DNA of 64,000 nt from Rhynchopus euleeides. Taxonomy: Eukaryota > Euglenozoa > Diplonemea > Diplonemida > Diplonemidae. How positions within the stretch are numbered: position 1 is the first letter of the stretch; each line of letters opens with the position of its first letter. The stretch lies in assembly GCA_963210315.1 (NCBI GenBank), contig OY723250.1, positions 2,046,001 to 2,110,000 on the forward strand. The letters run 5' to 3'. The notes under the pieces are model-generated. The model was not told where the DNA came from and did no database searches. It saw nothing but the letters and a program-made list of their open reading frames with translations. A program made the translations under genes and the position numbers. Of the stretch, positions 44,945-56,439 are shown piece by piece.

Positions 44945-45102
44945 CAGCACACTTCGATGTGGGCGGAAAGTGTCGCGTGCTTGTTCGTGCCCTTGTGCTC
45001 CTCACTCACGACACCATCATCAGCAGGAGTGTGAGTGTGGAAGCGTCAACGCAAAAAAGAAACCAAAGCAAAAAGTGCCGAACAAAGCGCAGTGACACTT
45101 TT
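44945..45102 (+). repeat. Dispersed repeat M, copy 1
   Basis: The 158 bp appear identical to 59980-60137 (CAGCACACTTCGATGTGGGC ... GCGCAGTGACACTTTT). A T-run precedes both copies. Decayed relatives lie near 24606, 30450 and 32758. AAAGTGTCGCG and AGTGACACTTT form partial inverted ends. Confidence 0.85.
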
Positions 45103-45110
45103 GACATGTG

Positions 45111-45219
45111 GGGGGCCCTCGCTACGAGTCACTGTGAGTCACGAGTCGTCAGTTGTCAGCCAAACATGGCTGACTTCTCACTTTTTCTCACTCAGTCACA
45201 CTTGGTAGCGAGGGCCCCC
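45111..45219. mobile_element. J2: hairpin MITE
   Basis: GGGGGCCCTCGCTACGAGT and GTAGCGAGGGCCCCC are the ends. GTG flanks (45108-45110 and 45220-45222) are the 3-bp target duplication. It sits 8 bp after repeat M copy 1. Confidence 0.9.
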
Positions 45220-45222
45220 GTG

Positions 45223-45860
45223 AATGTTCCAACGTTATACCGTCTGTTCTTCTTGCGACAACCCCCAGCTTGCCTGCCTAGCTTTACGCTTTTGTATATT
45301 GTTGCTGGGCCACTAAGACACCCCCCCTGCACTCACCAGTTGGCTTAATGAATCTTTCCGGGTCCCGTCACAACGCACGGGAAAGATACAGCGTCGGTGA
45401 GAGCGAGGCAGTAAATACCCCCCATCCCATCCCCCCCGTATTATTCTTGTCCCGTGGCGAGTGCCAACGTGGATGGCTTTTGAGGCGATTCTGGTGATTG
45501 CGATGAGGTGCGCATGGGGTTTTTCTCTGCCTCCTCACTACCCCTCCTACACACACACGCGCGCGCGCCCAACCCAGCCCACACCAAGCTTCGTGCCGTG
45601 TGTGTGATTTATTTGGATGCAATCACCTGGAACATCCCCCATTTCCATCTGCCAGATTTTCATTTTATTCCTGAACATACCTGCACCCCCCCTGTCTTCT
45701 TTTCATGCCTGGTCCTCTGCGCGGTAGGTGTGTGGGTGTGCGCGTGTGTGTCAGTGTCAGCATCAGAGTCCGCTCGGTGCAACCTACACTAAACAAAAAG
45801 ACTAACATGATGATGCCTGTGTTCATCGGGCATGGTGGCAGTATCTTCGCCATCATCCAT
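45223..45860. other. Gene-free stretch before the right inverted arm
   Basis: GTGTGTG and CACACAC stretches and short frames only. No supported gene. Confidence 0.45.
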
Positions 45861-47394
45861 CGTCCACTGCATACATCGTGCACACACACCCACCCACCCT
45901 CCCCCGAGCAGACTGACAACCCCGTGCACACCCTGAGTAGCGGAGTGTTGATGTCTTCCCCCCGCGCGCGATTATTTTGCCCGTAAATCACTCCAGATGC
46001 AAACCGTCCCACACCCTTGCATGACATAGGTCTTTTTCTTCTGTTTTTCCGCTAATCTCATCCATTTTCTCTGACGTCTTTTTTATTCACATGATATGCT
46101 GAATGCGAGGTTCTTTGTCTTGCGTGCCGGCGCCCCTCCCCTGGGCCGATTTTGCTGGCATCGCTTTCATTGGGCGATGCGTGGGGGGGGGGGGGGGGGC
46201 AGTGGCTGGGGTAATTTTCTGGGGGGTCGCTTACAGCCCCGGGGGGGGGGGGGGGGGGGGCTGGCGTGCAGGGTGCAGGCAGCGCGCGCAAATGCGGCCT
46301 GTTTCCGGGTGCCCGCGCGCTGCCGGCGACCGTGCACCCGAGGTGCACGGTTTGGGCTGAATCTGGGTGACGTACGAGTAGGGCTCCCACCCTGAAAATG
46401 GGCTACCTGCGGTCACTCCAGGTACCTGACATCACCCGAAAGTGACCCAAAATCAGCGGGACCCCCTCCTCGGGTGTTCCGAAACCCCTTTCTTTTGACT
46501 ATTTGGAATCTGTGCGGATCGTAGTGGGGTCACACTGTGGGTCGAGGTGTCAAGCTTCACCCATGAAATGTGGGTCTGATTCAGGGTCTGGTCATAGGAG
46601 GCTGGCCCCAGGAGGATGTGACTGGGAGGCAGCCACACCAGCCCACCCACCCAGCGGGACCCCCTCCTCGGGTATTCCAAAACCCCGTTCTTCTGAACGT
46701 TTGGAACTTTTGCGGATCGTAGTGGGGTCACTTTGTGGGTCTAGGAGCCAAACACCGTCCATGAAATGTGCCTCTGGTTCAGGGGCTGGTCCAAAGGGAA
46801 TGTGACTGGGAGGCAGCCACACCCACCCACCCAGCGGGACCCCCTCCACGGGTGTTCCTAAACCCCTTTCTTTTGAACGTTTGGAATTTGTGCGGATCAC
46901 AGTGGGGTCACTTTGGTGGTGTGCGAGCCAAGCATCACCCATGAAACACGGGTCTAGTTCAGGGGCTGGTCAGCGTGGCTGGGAGGCAGTCAGCCCACAC
47001 CCCACCCCACCCACCCAGTGGGACCCCCTCCTCGGGTGTTCCAAAACCCCGTTCTTTTGAACGTTTGGAATTTGTGCGGATCACAGTGGGGTCACTTTGG
47101 TGGTGTACGAGCCAAGTTTCGCCCATGAAACGTGGGTCTGGTTCAGGGACTGGTCATGGGTGAAGGTGGCTGGGAGGCAGCCACCTTCACCAGCCCACAC
47201 CCCACCTACCCACCCAGCGGGACCCCCCCCTCGGATTTTCCAAAAACCCGTTCTTTGGGATATTTGGGATCCGTGCGGATTGTGGTGGGGTCATTTTGGC
47301 CATGGGGTGCCTATTGACACCACTTACTGGAAAATGCCAATTGGGTAAAAGTACCCCCCCCCCCCTGTACAGGTACAAGGGGGGGGTCCTTTCC
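45861..47394 (-). repeat. 1.53-kb inverted repeat, right arm
   Basis: Inverted partner of 37627-39162, separated by 6.7 kb. Differences are few (for example 38930s versus 46090s are identical over 300 bp, while C-run lengths differ). The tandem units of 155-195 bp lie at about 46450-47290 in reverse order. Confidence 0.9.
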
Positions 47395-47619
47395 TACAGG
47401 TGCGGGAGGTAGCCAGTGTACCCCCCCCCCTGTCCCCCACTTTGCGAGGGACCCCCCCCCCCCCCCCGACCAGGGTGGGGGTCACCCAAAATTTCGAGGA
47501 AATCCTGCTGTCACCCTGAAAACCTGGGTCGCCAGCCTGACCTCAGCCCGCGGGGAGCCCCCCCCCCCCCCCCCCCCCCCACGGTGGGATCTTGTAAATT
47601 TTACATGTATAACTACAAG
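47395..47619. other. Poly(C) cluster
   Basis: C runs at about 47421-47430, 47451-47468 and 47560-47580 are separated by short unique DNA. CACGGTGGGATCTTGT at about 47580-47596 is mirrored by ACAAGATCCCACCGTG at about 50341-50356, so the nest to the right may be bounded by inverted ends. Confidence 0.5.
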
Positions 47620-47936
47620 TACCGTATACGTAAATATTTTGGAACGTAAATATTATGGAACGTAAATATTTTGGAACGCTGGTGGGTTGGCGTTCCAGAT
47701 TTTTTTCGTTCCATAATATTTACAGGGCTTTCTGCGACTCGGGGACTTGGACCAGGTGATCGGACGGCGTACAGAGTCCCTGACGGGACCTACTCGTGCA
47801 CTTTTCGCGCGATTCCTGACGCAAGCCGTCCTCACCACCGAGTCCCGAACTGGCCCTGTAAATATTTTGGAACGTAAATATTATGGAACGGACCGGCCAA
47901 AAATGGGCCCGTTCCATAATATTTACGTATACGGTA
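47620..47936 (-). mobile_element. E1: 317-bp TA-flanked MITE with captured-looking insert
   Basis: TACCGTATACGTAAATATT is mirrored by AATATTTACGTATACGGTA. TA at both edges suggests a TA target. GGAACGTAAATATT units repeat at both ends. The core (about 47720-47855) reads GLGPGDRTAYRVPDGTYSC in one frame and is shared with E2 and E3. E1 is inverted relative to them. Confidence 0.9.
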
Positions 47937-48184
47937 TATACCTACCACCCCCCGTGTATATGTCACCCCCCAAAAGGGGTGTGTTTATGTCACCCCCAAG
48001 CGGCCCTGGCGGGGGGTGACATACACTAACCTACCACCCCCCGTGTATATGTCACCCCCTAAAAGGTGTGTTCATGTCACCCCCCTCCCGATTTTTGCAC
48101 CTGGGGGGGGGTGACATATACACGGGGGGTGGTAGGTACATGTATTATACATGTATAATACTTGCATGTCAACTATTATACATG
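47937..48184. repeat. GTGTATATGTCACCCCC repeats
   Basis: Direct and inverted copies of TACCACCCCCCGTGTATATG and TGACATATACACGGGGGGTG occur between E1 and F, followed by ACATGTATAATACTTGCATG palindromic motifs. Confidence 0.7.
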
Positions 48185-48998
48185 TACCGTAAACGGAAAT
48201 ATTGTGGACCGTAATAAAGGTGAACCGTACTATAGGTGGACCGTAAAAAAGATGGAACAAATGGGATTTTTCCGGAACTTGGAACATTTTTACGGTCCAC
48301 CTATTTTACGGTTGGGATAGTGGACTTGGCGGTTTTTTTTACGAGTTCCTTCGTGACGAAGTCGCGAAGGAACCAAGGAAATCGTACGACTGAAGCTGCA
48401 GGATTAACACCACAGAGCCTCAGCACAGAGTGTGCGCTCACCATCGTCCGGGAACTGTTCTCCCACAGTTACTGCAGGGTGTACTACACTAAAGGAGTAC
48501 GATTTCCCTGAATTTTTCGGGCACTGATTCACGAATTTACATCTGGAGGGAGCCCGGTGGTCTCAGCTTCTGTCTGCGCGCCCTGCCGTACTGTGGCTGC
48601 TTTTGTGGGCTCGTGCATCAGGTTCTACTTTTACTTCTACCGGAACGCTCCTTGCATGGTACTACACTTCTCGAGGTGTGGTGGTGGGTGAGTCTCGAGG
48701 TGAGTGGTGGTGATCGTGCCCTTTCCACACGCAGGGAGGACTTGCTTCTCTTGCTGGTGTTGGTTGCGGTGGTGGAGGGAGGGTCCAAAGCTGGGAGGTC
48801 GGGAGGCCTACGTGCGGGAGTCTGCGGCGTGGAGGCCGCAGTCCGCGCCCCGCAACCCACCAGCCCGCGGGCGAAAATCGCATTGTCTTTTCCATATGCA
48901 GTCCCAATAAATAGTGGACCGTAAAAAAGATGGAACGTTTGGCCTTTTTTTGGGAACTTGGAACATTTTTACGGTCCACCCTTTTTCCGTTTACGGTA
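48185..48998. mobile_element. Element F: TA-flanked TIR element containing family L
   Basis: TACCGTAAACGGAAATATT at the left and CCGTTTACGGTA at the right are inverted. Subterminal GGACCGTAAAAAAGATGGAA occurs in both arms (about 48239 and 48907). TA lies at both edges. The ends resemble those of E and H. An L repeat is inside at 48343-48505. Confidence 0.85.
48343..48505 (+). repeat. Dispersed repeat family L, copy 3 (inside F)
   Basis: GAAGTCGCGAAGGAACCAAG, AAGCTGCAGGATTAACACC, GTGTGCGCTCAC and a weakened hairpin (GGGAACTGT/ACAGTTACTG) follow the order of copies 1 and 2. The 3' stem is GTACT/AGTAC here and differs in sequence from the other copies. Confidence 0.6.
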
Positions 48999-49106
48999 TA
49001 ATACATGTATATGCCTGAAATATACATGTAAAATACATGTATATCAAGTAAAAATACATGTATAATACTTGCATGTCAACTATTATACATGCATTTTTAC
49101 TTGATA
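48999..49106. repeat. ACATGTAT/GCATGCAAGT palindromic repeats
   Basis: Alternating ACATGTAT, AATACTTGCATG and TATCAAGTAAAAATAC motifs lie between F and E2. They continue beyond E2 at 49941-50340. Confidence 0.75.
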
Positions 49107-49940
49107 TACCGTATACGTAAATATTATGGAACGTAAATATTATGGAACGGTGGGGTAATCAGGCTGGGGGAAAAAACAACAAATCACAACGAATCACACC
49201 CGATCACAACAAATCACAACGCCAAATGTTGTGATTTGTTGTGATTTGTTGCGATTTGTTGCGATTTGTTGTGGCCAGTTGTGATTTGTTGCGACCAGTT
49301 GTGACGACTTGTGACCCTTTTGTGATGAGTTGTGATGAGTTGTGATGAGGTGTGATCTGTTGTGATCTGTTGTGATCGCGATCCAAAATTTCAAAAATTT
49401 AAAATTTTGGATCGCGATCACAACAGATCACAACAGATCACACCTCATCACAACTCATCACAAAAGGGTCACAAGTCGTCACAACTGGTCACAACAAATC
49501 ACACCACGTCACACCTAGTCGCAAAAAATCACAACAAATCACAACATTTGCCTTGTGATTTGTTGTGATCTGTTGTGATCGGGTGTGATTTGTTGTGATT
49601 TGTTGTTTTTTTCCCCAGCCTGATTACCCCAAACGGGCCCATTTTTGGCCGGTCCGTTCCATAATATTTACGTTCCATAATATTTACAGGGCCAGTTGGG
49701 GACTCGGTGGTGAGGACGGCTTGCGTCAGGAATCGCGCGAAAAGTGCACGAGTAGGTCCCGTCAGGGACTCTGTATGCCGTCCGATCACCTGGTCCAAGT
49801 CCCCGAGTCGCAGAAAGCCCTGTAAATATATGGAACGAAAAAAATCTGGAACGCCAACCCACCAGCGTTCCAAAATATTTACGTTCCATAATATTTACGT
49901 TCCATAATATTTACGTTCCAAAATATTTACGTATACGGTA
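49107..49940. mobile_element. E2: MITE of the E family, split by element C
   Basis: It has the same TACCGTATACG ends with TA at both edges and the same core as E1 and E3. Element C interrupts it after GGAACGG. Without C and one AACGG it would align end to end with E3, giving a clean empty-site comparison. Confidence 0.9.
49151..49631. mobile_element. Element C: 481-bp foldback element
   Basis: The ends TGGGGTAATCAGGCTGGGGG and CCAGCCTGATTACCCCA are inverted, and the two halves are nearly complementary throughout, meeting at the AT hairpin near 49375-49420. AACGG on both sides (49146-49150 and 49632-49636) is a perfect 5-bp target duplication. It contains only arrays of TGTTGTGATC-type units and no gene. 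Confidence 0.95.
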
Positions 49941-50345
49941 CATGTATTTTACATGTATATTTCATGCATTTACATGTATTTTACATGTATAATACTTGTC
50001 ATGCAAGTATTATACATGTAAAATACTTGCATGACAAGTAAAATACATGTATAATACTTGCATGACAAGTAAAATACTTGCATGCAAGTAAAATACATGT
50101 ATTTTACTTGCATGCAAGTATTTTACTTGTCATGCAAGTATTTTACATGTATAATACTTGCATGACAAGTATTATACATGTAAAATACATGTAAATGCAT
50201 GAAATATACATGTAAAATACATGTATATCAAGTAAAAATACATGTATAATAGTTGACATGCAACTATTATACATGTATTTTTGCTTGATATACATGTATT
50301 TTACATGTATATTTCAGGCATATACATGTATTATATACAACAAGA
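49941..50345. repeat. ACATGTAT/GCATGCAAGT palindromic repeat block
   Basis: Long perfect palindromes (for example around CTTGCATGCAAGTAAAATAC near 50070-50125) are built from ACATGTATTTTAC, AATACTTGCATG and TGACAAGTA. Single strands could fold into a long hairpin. It ends at ACAAGATCCCACCGTG. Confidence 0.8.
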
Positions 50346-52925
50346 TCCCACCGTGCCCCCCCCCCCCCGGCCAGCCCCCTGCTTACAGTACCCCGGCGTT
50401 AAGCCAGCCACTGGGGGGGGGGGGCCTGGCATGCATGTCCTCTGTGGCAGAGAGACGTGGGGGGTTATCCCAAAGCCACCCCTTGCGAATTTGCTTTAGA
50501 GTTTCCCCTTTTCACTGTCCTGGCACACCTGGCCTTGCTGATCTTAGGAACGCCTATCATAGACTGGTATCAGCAGGCCGGTGCCCCCCACCCCCCCCTC
50601 AATAATCTGTGCCATTTGACACATCATACTCTTCTGCGTACTGCAAAGCGCAGATAAAAAAAAACCCTCGCACAATCGTGCCTCATACTAGAGGTGCTAC
50701 TGCGGTGGGCTGAGCCAAAGCAGAGTGGGTTTATCTGCGCCACCCCCTGGCTGAGAAACCTGCACGAGTTTTCGGCAGGGGGGAGGAGGAGGAGGAAGGG
50801 ATGTGCTGGCGACCTCCCGCCAGCCTTCCCTCTGCCCCCGCCCCCCCCCCCCCCCCCCTGCAAGAAGTCAGGTGTCAAAAGTGTTCAGGGATACTGTGCT
50901 GTGTGTGGCTGTTCTTTTGCTATTCCTTTTTGGGGGGGGGGGGGGTGTGCGAGGCTCCCAGAGACGCCTTTTGGTTGCAGCAACCCCTTTTCAAAATAAA
51001 ATCCTTCAAACTTCTGAGACATATGCGCTGCATTCATTTCTGACCGGGGCTAGGGCTGGAGCTGCACTTCGCAGAGCAGAAGATGTGCACGCCTCCTGGG
51101 GATATTTTCCCGAACAAACCGAAGAGCCCCGGGGTCATGATTGCCCACATGGAGGGCCTTCGCTACGAGTCACGGGTGGTCGGGCAGAGCGAGGGGAAGC
51201 AGGGTGCCTGCATCCCCTCATCTTTGCCTGACCGGGCAGCGAAGACCTATCCCCTTCAGCCAGTATTGACGCTCTCCTCATGGCGGTCATGTACTTTTTT
51301 TTTGCCATCAAGATGATTTCAGTCATTTCTCTTTTTAACAGTGATGCATTTTGACGAACCACTGCCAAGCTATATGACACCACATCGCCATTAAAAGTGG
51401 ACACACGAGTGAGCCAACGCTACAACGACGTAGCGCACAACGTGGGGGGACGGGAACGAAGTTAAAAAAAAAAGTGGTCCACATGGTGTTAGAATTGGTC
51501 GTGCTGCCACACGTTGTGATGTTGTCGAAAATTGAAGCAACAGGTCACATACTCCCCTGGTAGATCACACGCCTTTTCTCTCCAATTCTTTTCTTTTCTT
51601 TGCGAAGAAGCCTGGGGAAGGCGAGGCTTCCTCTTTTGATTCTGCACACGGAGCGCAACGATACACAACACCCTTGACAAATATTAAACGGCGAGGACGT
51701 TGCCTTTTCCTCTTGTGGCCCAGTTTTCTTTTTTGCAATAATTGTCGTTATGACGCGATGCCACTACCTTTTCTGCACCAGTGTGCATGTGATGGGGGTG
51801 ATGTGGCCTGGAGTGACAGCCTTCCAAGGCCCGTGCCTGTCTGGCTGCCCTGCTGTAATAGAGGAATGCGGTGCCTGGCACCCTGGATACCATGTGCGAA
51901 CACCAGACCCCCCTCCTTTAAAATGCGTGGCGTGTGTGTATCTTATTGGCCCTTTTCGTGAGGGAGGGTCGGGAGGGTGTGCCATGTTCATGGCAAGATC
52001 ATGGCATATTCAGGGAATGGTTCATTGTAACCTGCCTGTCAAACGGCATCTGTGTTCCGAAGACGGGGCCACCCTTGCATCTGGGGGAGGGGGTGGGGGC
52101 GCTGTGCTGTCGAAACGAGAACCGGGGGGCGAGCGGCCTGTTCTGTTCTTTACGGCGCATTTCGCTTGTTTTTGTTTCTTTCTCTGCCAGCCAACAAGGT
52201 GCGTGCCGTGATTCTAAAGCAAAAGGGGGAAGGAGGCACACGCCACCCCACCCGAGTTCAGCTCTCTGTGCCTTACTGTCTGCTTCACTACACTACCCCC
52301 GCCGGCGACTTGCTTTTCCATTCACTCTCGACGATCAAAAAACCCCCCCCCCCCTATCCTACAGCTTGCATAACGAGGGATGTCGCCTCTGCGCGACTCT
52401 CTTTTCTTCTACTTCCCTACGCCCCACCCCCACCCCATCCTAATCAGAGGGAACTACCCAATTGTGTGTGCGCATGCTCAGCAAAGAATATACCCTCACA
52501 TTCCTATGTTTTTTTCTGCCCACATAACACGCAGCATTCTGACGCATCACGTTGTAGTAGTTTGGGTTGAGCGGAAACTGGCATCTCTGTAGTGTCCTCC
52601 TCTCCCCCCCCCCCCTTGGGGCCACACACAGAGTGAGAACCTAGCCCGCTATGTTTAGACAGCAACACCCTAGCAGCCCTAGATACTGGACACACCGCCC
52701 TTCATGAGGAGGGGAAGGGGAGAGAGCTGCGTGTCGGCTCTGAGTATTCCTTTTTCTCCATCTTCGCCCCACCCCCCCCCCCCTACTGATAGATGCCACC
52801 TGCGGGAAGGGGGTGGGTGGGTGGTCGAGGGGGAGGGGGGAGGGGGGGGGGGTGTAGTGCCTTCCATTCCCCCGTCCACCACTACCCCCCCCCCCCCCCC
52901 CCGCACCTCCCCTGCGGAGTGGGCA
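50346..52925. other. Gene-free region with C/G runs
   Basis: C or G runs occur at about 50356-50369, 50411-50423, 50841-50860, 50933-50945, 52346-52356 and 52887-52902. A decayed K/J-like hairpin lies at about 51150-51247 (CCTTCGCTACGAGTCAC to GGGCAGCGAAGACC). No frame has recognisable protein features. Confidence 0.5.
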
Positions 52926-52929
52926 GGCA

Positions 52930-53210
52930 TGTCGCTAAGCGTCGACCGTCGACCCAGTGATTTTGGGTTTCCCCCCCCATAAAAAAGCGTCGACCCAGCG
53001 TCGACCCAGTGGACTGGGTTGACGCTTGGTCGAGGCTTGGAGCGTCGACCCAGTGGACCAACTGGGTTGCCATTCAAGCCTGGACCAAGCGTCAACCCAT
53101 TTATTACACTAGGTCGACGCTAACCTGGCGTTGACCCGGTTCCACTGGGTCGACGCTCACCAAGCGCGGACCAAGCGTCAACCCACTTTCACTGGGTCGA
53201 CGTCGAAGAG
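52930..53210. repeat. GCGTCGACCCAGTGG repeat cluster
   Basis: Direct and inverted copies of GCGTCGACCCAGTGG and CACTGGGTCGACGC alternate at irregular spacing. No coding or RNA function is visible. Confidence 0.75.
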
Positions 53211-53227
53211 AGTATGGTTTTGCAGGA

Positions 53228-53465
53228 ACAGATGATCACTACCGTGGCCTCCGGCGGCTGGGGGGCTCCGCCCCCCAGACCCCCCTGTGGCGTATGTCTC
53301 GTACTCAAGTCATTCGATTCCCACCGGGTCAGGGAATCCAACCACTCCAGTCGCCTCAGGGGGACGCAGCCAACTCACACAGAATCTGTACGCCCACAAT
53401 GAACAGATGTTCACTACCGTGGCCTCCGGCGGCTGGGGGGCTCTGCCCCCCAGACCCCCCCATCT
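53228..53465 (+). repeat. Dispersed repeat Q, copy 2
   Basis: It matches 6690-6935, including both ACCGTGGCCTCCGGCGGCTG palindrome blocks and the spacer with CAACCACTCCAGTCGCCTC and CACAGAATCTGTACGCCCAC. Confidence 0.75.
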
Positions 53466-55649
53466 CGCGTGCCCGTCTAGTAACCAAGTCCTTGCGCTTT
53501 GACGGCCGTGGCATATCAGGGGGCAGCGTCGAAATTATGGTCCCGAAAGCCATTTTTTGGTTTCCTCCGACACCCGACGGCGCGAGCGGGAGAGGAACCA
53601 CGGAAGGAACCCAGCGCCTCACACCGTGCCCACCTAGTGGTCCACCGATGGGAAAATTTGGCAACAACACGAGCGCGCGCGAAGCGCGCGCGAGAAAAAT
53701 TGACCCCTAGTGGTTTCCCCCCTGATCCCCCCCCCAAAACAGGAGCGTCAACCCACCAAATCTCCAAAATCGAAAAGTTAGCGACAGGCCTGCGGAGTGG
53801 GTCCTCCGCACTACCGGAGGGGGGGGGGGTCAGCTGTCTGGGCTTTGCCTTTTTATCCACGAGGTCCTCCCTCCCATCTCCCCTCAACCATCACCCCCCC
53901 CCCCCTCCGGAACAAAGGGAAGTATCGAAACTGGGAGGGGCAGGTAAGTATATATAATATGGCCTGCGGGGGCCTCAGGGACATTAGCGGCCCCTGCCAT
54001 GCTAGAGCTGGCGCCTTTTTTTTTGACTTGCCACAGGGCCAGGCATGCACCCCGTCTGCCTCCCCCCCCCCCCCCCTTTGGTGTGGCCACACTGATCCAA
54101 ACAATAAAGTAAGGGTTCTTAGAACACGCGGCCTTTCTTCCACTGACCCCATAACCCCTGCATAAAACCCATGTCCCGTGCTGGCGTTCGGTGCGTCGTC
54201 TCTTGTGTGTTTATGATTTGATTCATTCTTTTTTCCGCTACTCTCTGTCTCAGGCCGTGGTAAACAAAAGGCTGTTGGCAGCGCACGTATGGACACTCAT
54301 ACACGCACAGAGGGTGCGCACAAAAAATAATCCGACAAAAAATATTGGTGTTGTAGACATCGCTTCGCACAATCTGCGTAAACTACGCACAGAATCCACC
54401 GCATGCACTACGCAATTTGGACCTTCTTCTGCAACGCCAGCATACGAATAAAACTTTTTTTTTGTGAAATCTCAGTTTGCCTTTCATGCTCTCCAGGAAT
54501 GATCCTGCGCGAACCTGAGGTGTGATTTTTTTCCAATCCAACACTTCTCACCGGCACCGCTCCCATTGGCTGCTCTTGGCTGTTGCCGTTTTCGACTGGG
54601 CGGGGGAGTGGGGTGGGGGGCGGGGTGAGGTGTCAGTGGGTGTATATCTCGCGGCAGGCTGTGTGCAAATGAAACACTTGGCTAGCCGTTAGACCCACGA
54701 ACAACACACCGCCTCCTCCCTTCCTCTCCCTCCCCTGTCTCTCTTCCCACCACCATACCCCAGCAAGTTCTGTCTCCCTCGGGAAAGCTGCCAGTTTAGT
54801 GTACACACCTTCGATGGTTTGGGCAGCAATTCACGGCTTTCATGTCCCCGTGCTCTCTTCGTAGTGAGGAGTGACGCCCCCCCCCCCCCCCACCTCCCAC
54901 CCCCTTCGCAACCTGCTGCCTGTGCATGCTTCATCCCTCCCCTTCCTGAAGCCGCTGCTCAGGTGAAAGGAGAAACGTAGCGTTTTCGCGCCTGTACTTT
55001 TCTTGCCATTTTTATCTTGACAGACTTCGCCTTCGCCACCCCACCCCACAGACCCCACCGCCGCCATGTCATTATTTATTTACATTCTGCATAGTTGGCT
55101 GGCGGTGGAGTGACGGGGGAGGGGAGGGCCCTCTGTGGGTGTGACTCGCGATCGACAGCATCCCCTTCTGCTCTTCTCGCCCTTCTTCAGATTTTGCGCT
55201 GCGCGCAGTTTTCAAAAAAAAATGTGCCGGTGCAGCCTCAAAGCTACCACGGGGCATCGGCGGTGCCCCTCAACGGAAATTTCCGTTCAGAAAGCTGCCC
55301 ATATTGTTGACCGGGGGGTTCCAACACAACAGGGGAGGGGTGGGGGGGGGGGAAGGGAAAATGGCCATGTTTCCCTCCTCCCCTCCATCCCACCGACCAC
55401 TGGGTTTGCAATCCCTCACCCCATGTCTCCCTTTAATATTTTGAACGAATATCGGCTGTGCTCTGAGCCAGCCTGTGAGAGGGATACCTTTCTCGGGTTC
55501 TTCTGGCCGCCACATCGGTGCTGTTTTGCCCCCTTTTTTCACAGACACGCATCGACCTCGACACGCACAGCCCCAGGGGGGTGTCTAAAAGTACGGACTC
55601 TACGGCCAAATACGGCTTTTACGGCGGGCGGGCGTTTTTTTTGCCTTTG
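53466..55649. other. Gene-free region left of element D
   Basis: C/G runs lie near 53820, 53896-53908, 54063-54077 and 54877-54890. 53590-53640 (GCGCCTCACACCG, GTGGTCCACC) resembles 31333-31385. No supported gene. Confidence 0.5.
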
Positions 55650-56283
55650 TGGGGTAATCAGGCTGGGGGAAAAAACAACAAATCACAACGAATCACACCC
55701 GATCACAACAAATCACAACGCCAAATGTTGTGATTTGTTGTGATTTGTTGCGATTTGTTGCGATTTGTTGTGGCCAGTTGTGATTTGTTGCGACCAGTTG
55801 TGACGACTTGTGACCCTTTTGTGATGAGTTGTGATGAGTTGTGATGAGGTGTGATCTGTTGTGATCTGTTGTGATCGCGATCCAAAATTTCAAAAATTTA
55901 AAATTTTGGATCGCGATCACAACAGATCACAACAGATCACACCTCATCACAACTCATCACAAAAGGGTCACAAGTCGTCACAACTGGTCACAACAAATCA
56001 CACCACGTCACACCTAGTCACAACAAATCACAACTGGCCGCAACAAATCGCAAAAAATCACAACAAATCACAACATTTGCCTTGTGATTTGTTGTGATCT
56101 GTTGTGATCGGGTGTGATTCGTTGTGATTTGTTGTTCCACGTGGCGCTGTCCTTGGCAGGACTTTGAAAGTGCCGCCTTGATATCCTTGTTGGATAGAAC
56201 CCTCATATCACACCCTCAATCAGCTGACGATCGGGTGTGATTTGTTGTGATTTGTTGTTTTTTTCCCCAGCCTGATTACCCCA
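55650..56283. mobile_element. Element D: 634-bp foldback element with R fragment
   Basis: The ends are the same as C, and CTTTG on both sides (55645-55649 and 56284-56288) is a perfect 5-bp target duplication. The left half is almost identical to C. The right half adds more GATCACAAC units and a fragment of repeat R at 56138-56224 ending CAGCTGACGA. Confidence 0.95.
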
Positions 56284-56439
56284 CTTTGTCAAAAAACCCG
56301 ATTTTCAGGCCGTATTCGCCGTAAAACCCGTCGCCGTAAAATGGCACGGGGGGGGGGGGGGTCCGGGGGGGGTCCCGGAGAGGGTGTCTAAACTACGGGG
56401 TTTACGGCAGATACGGCCAAAAAAACCGATTTTCCTGCA

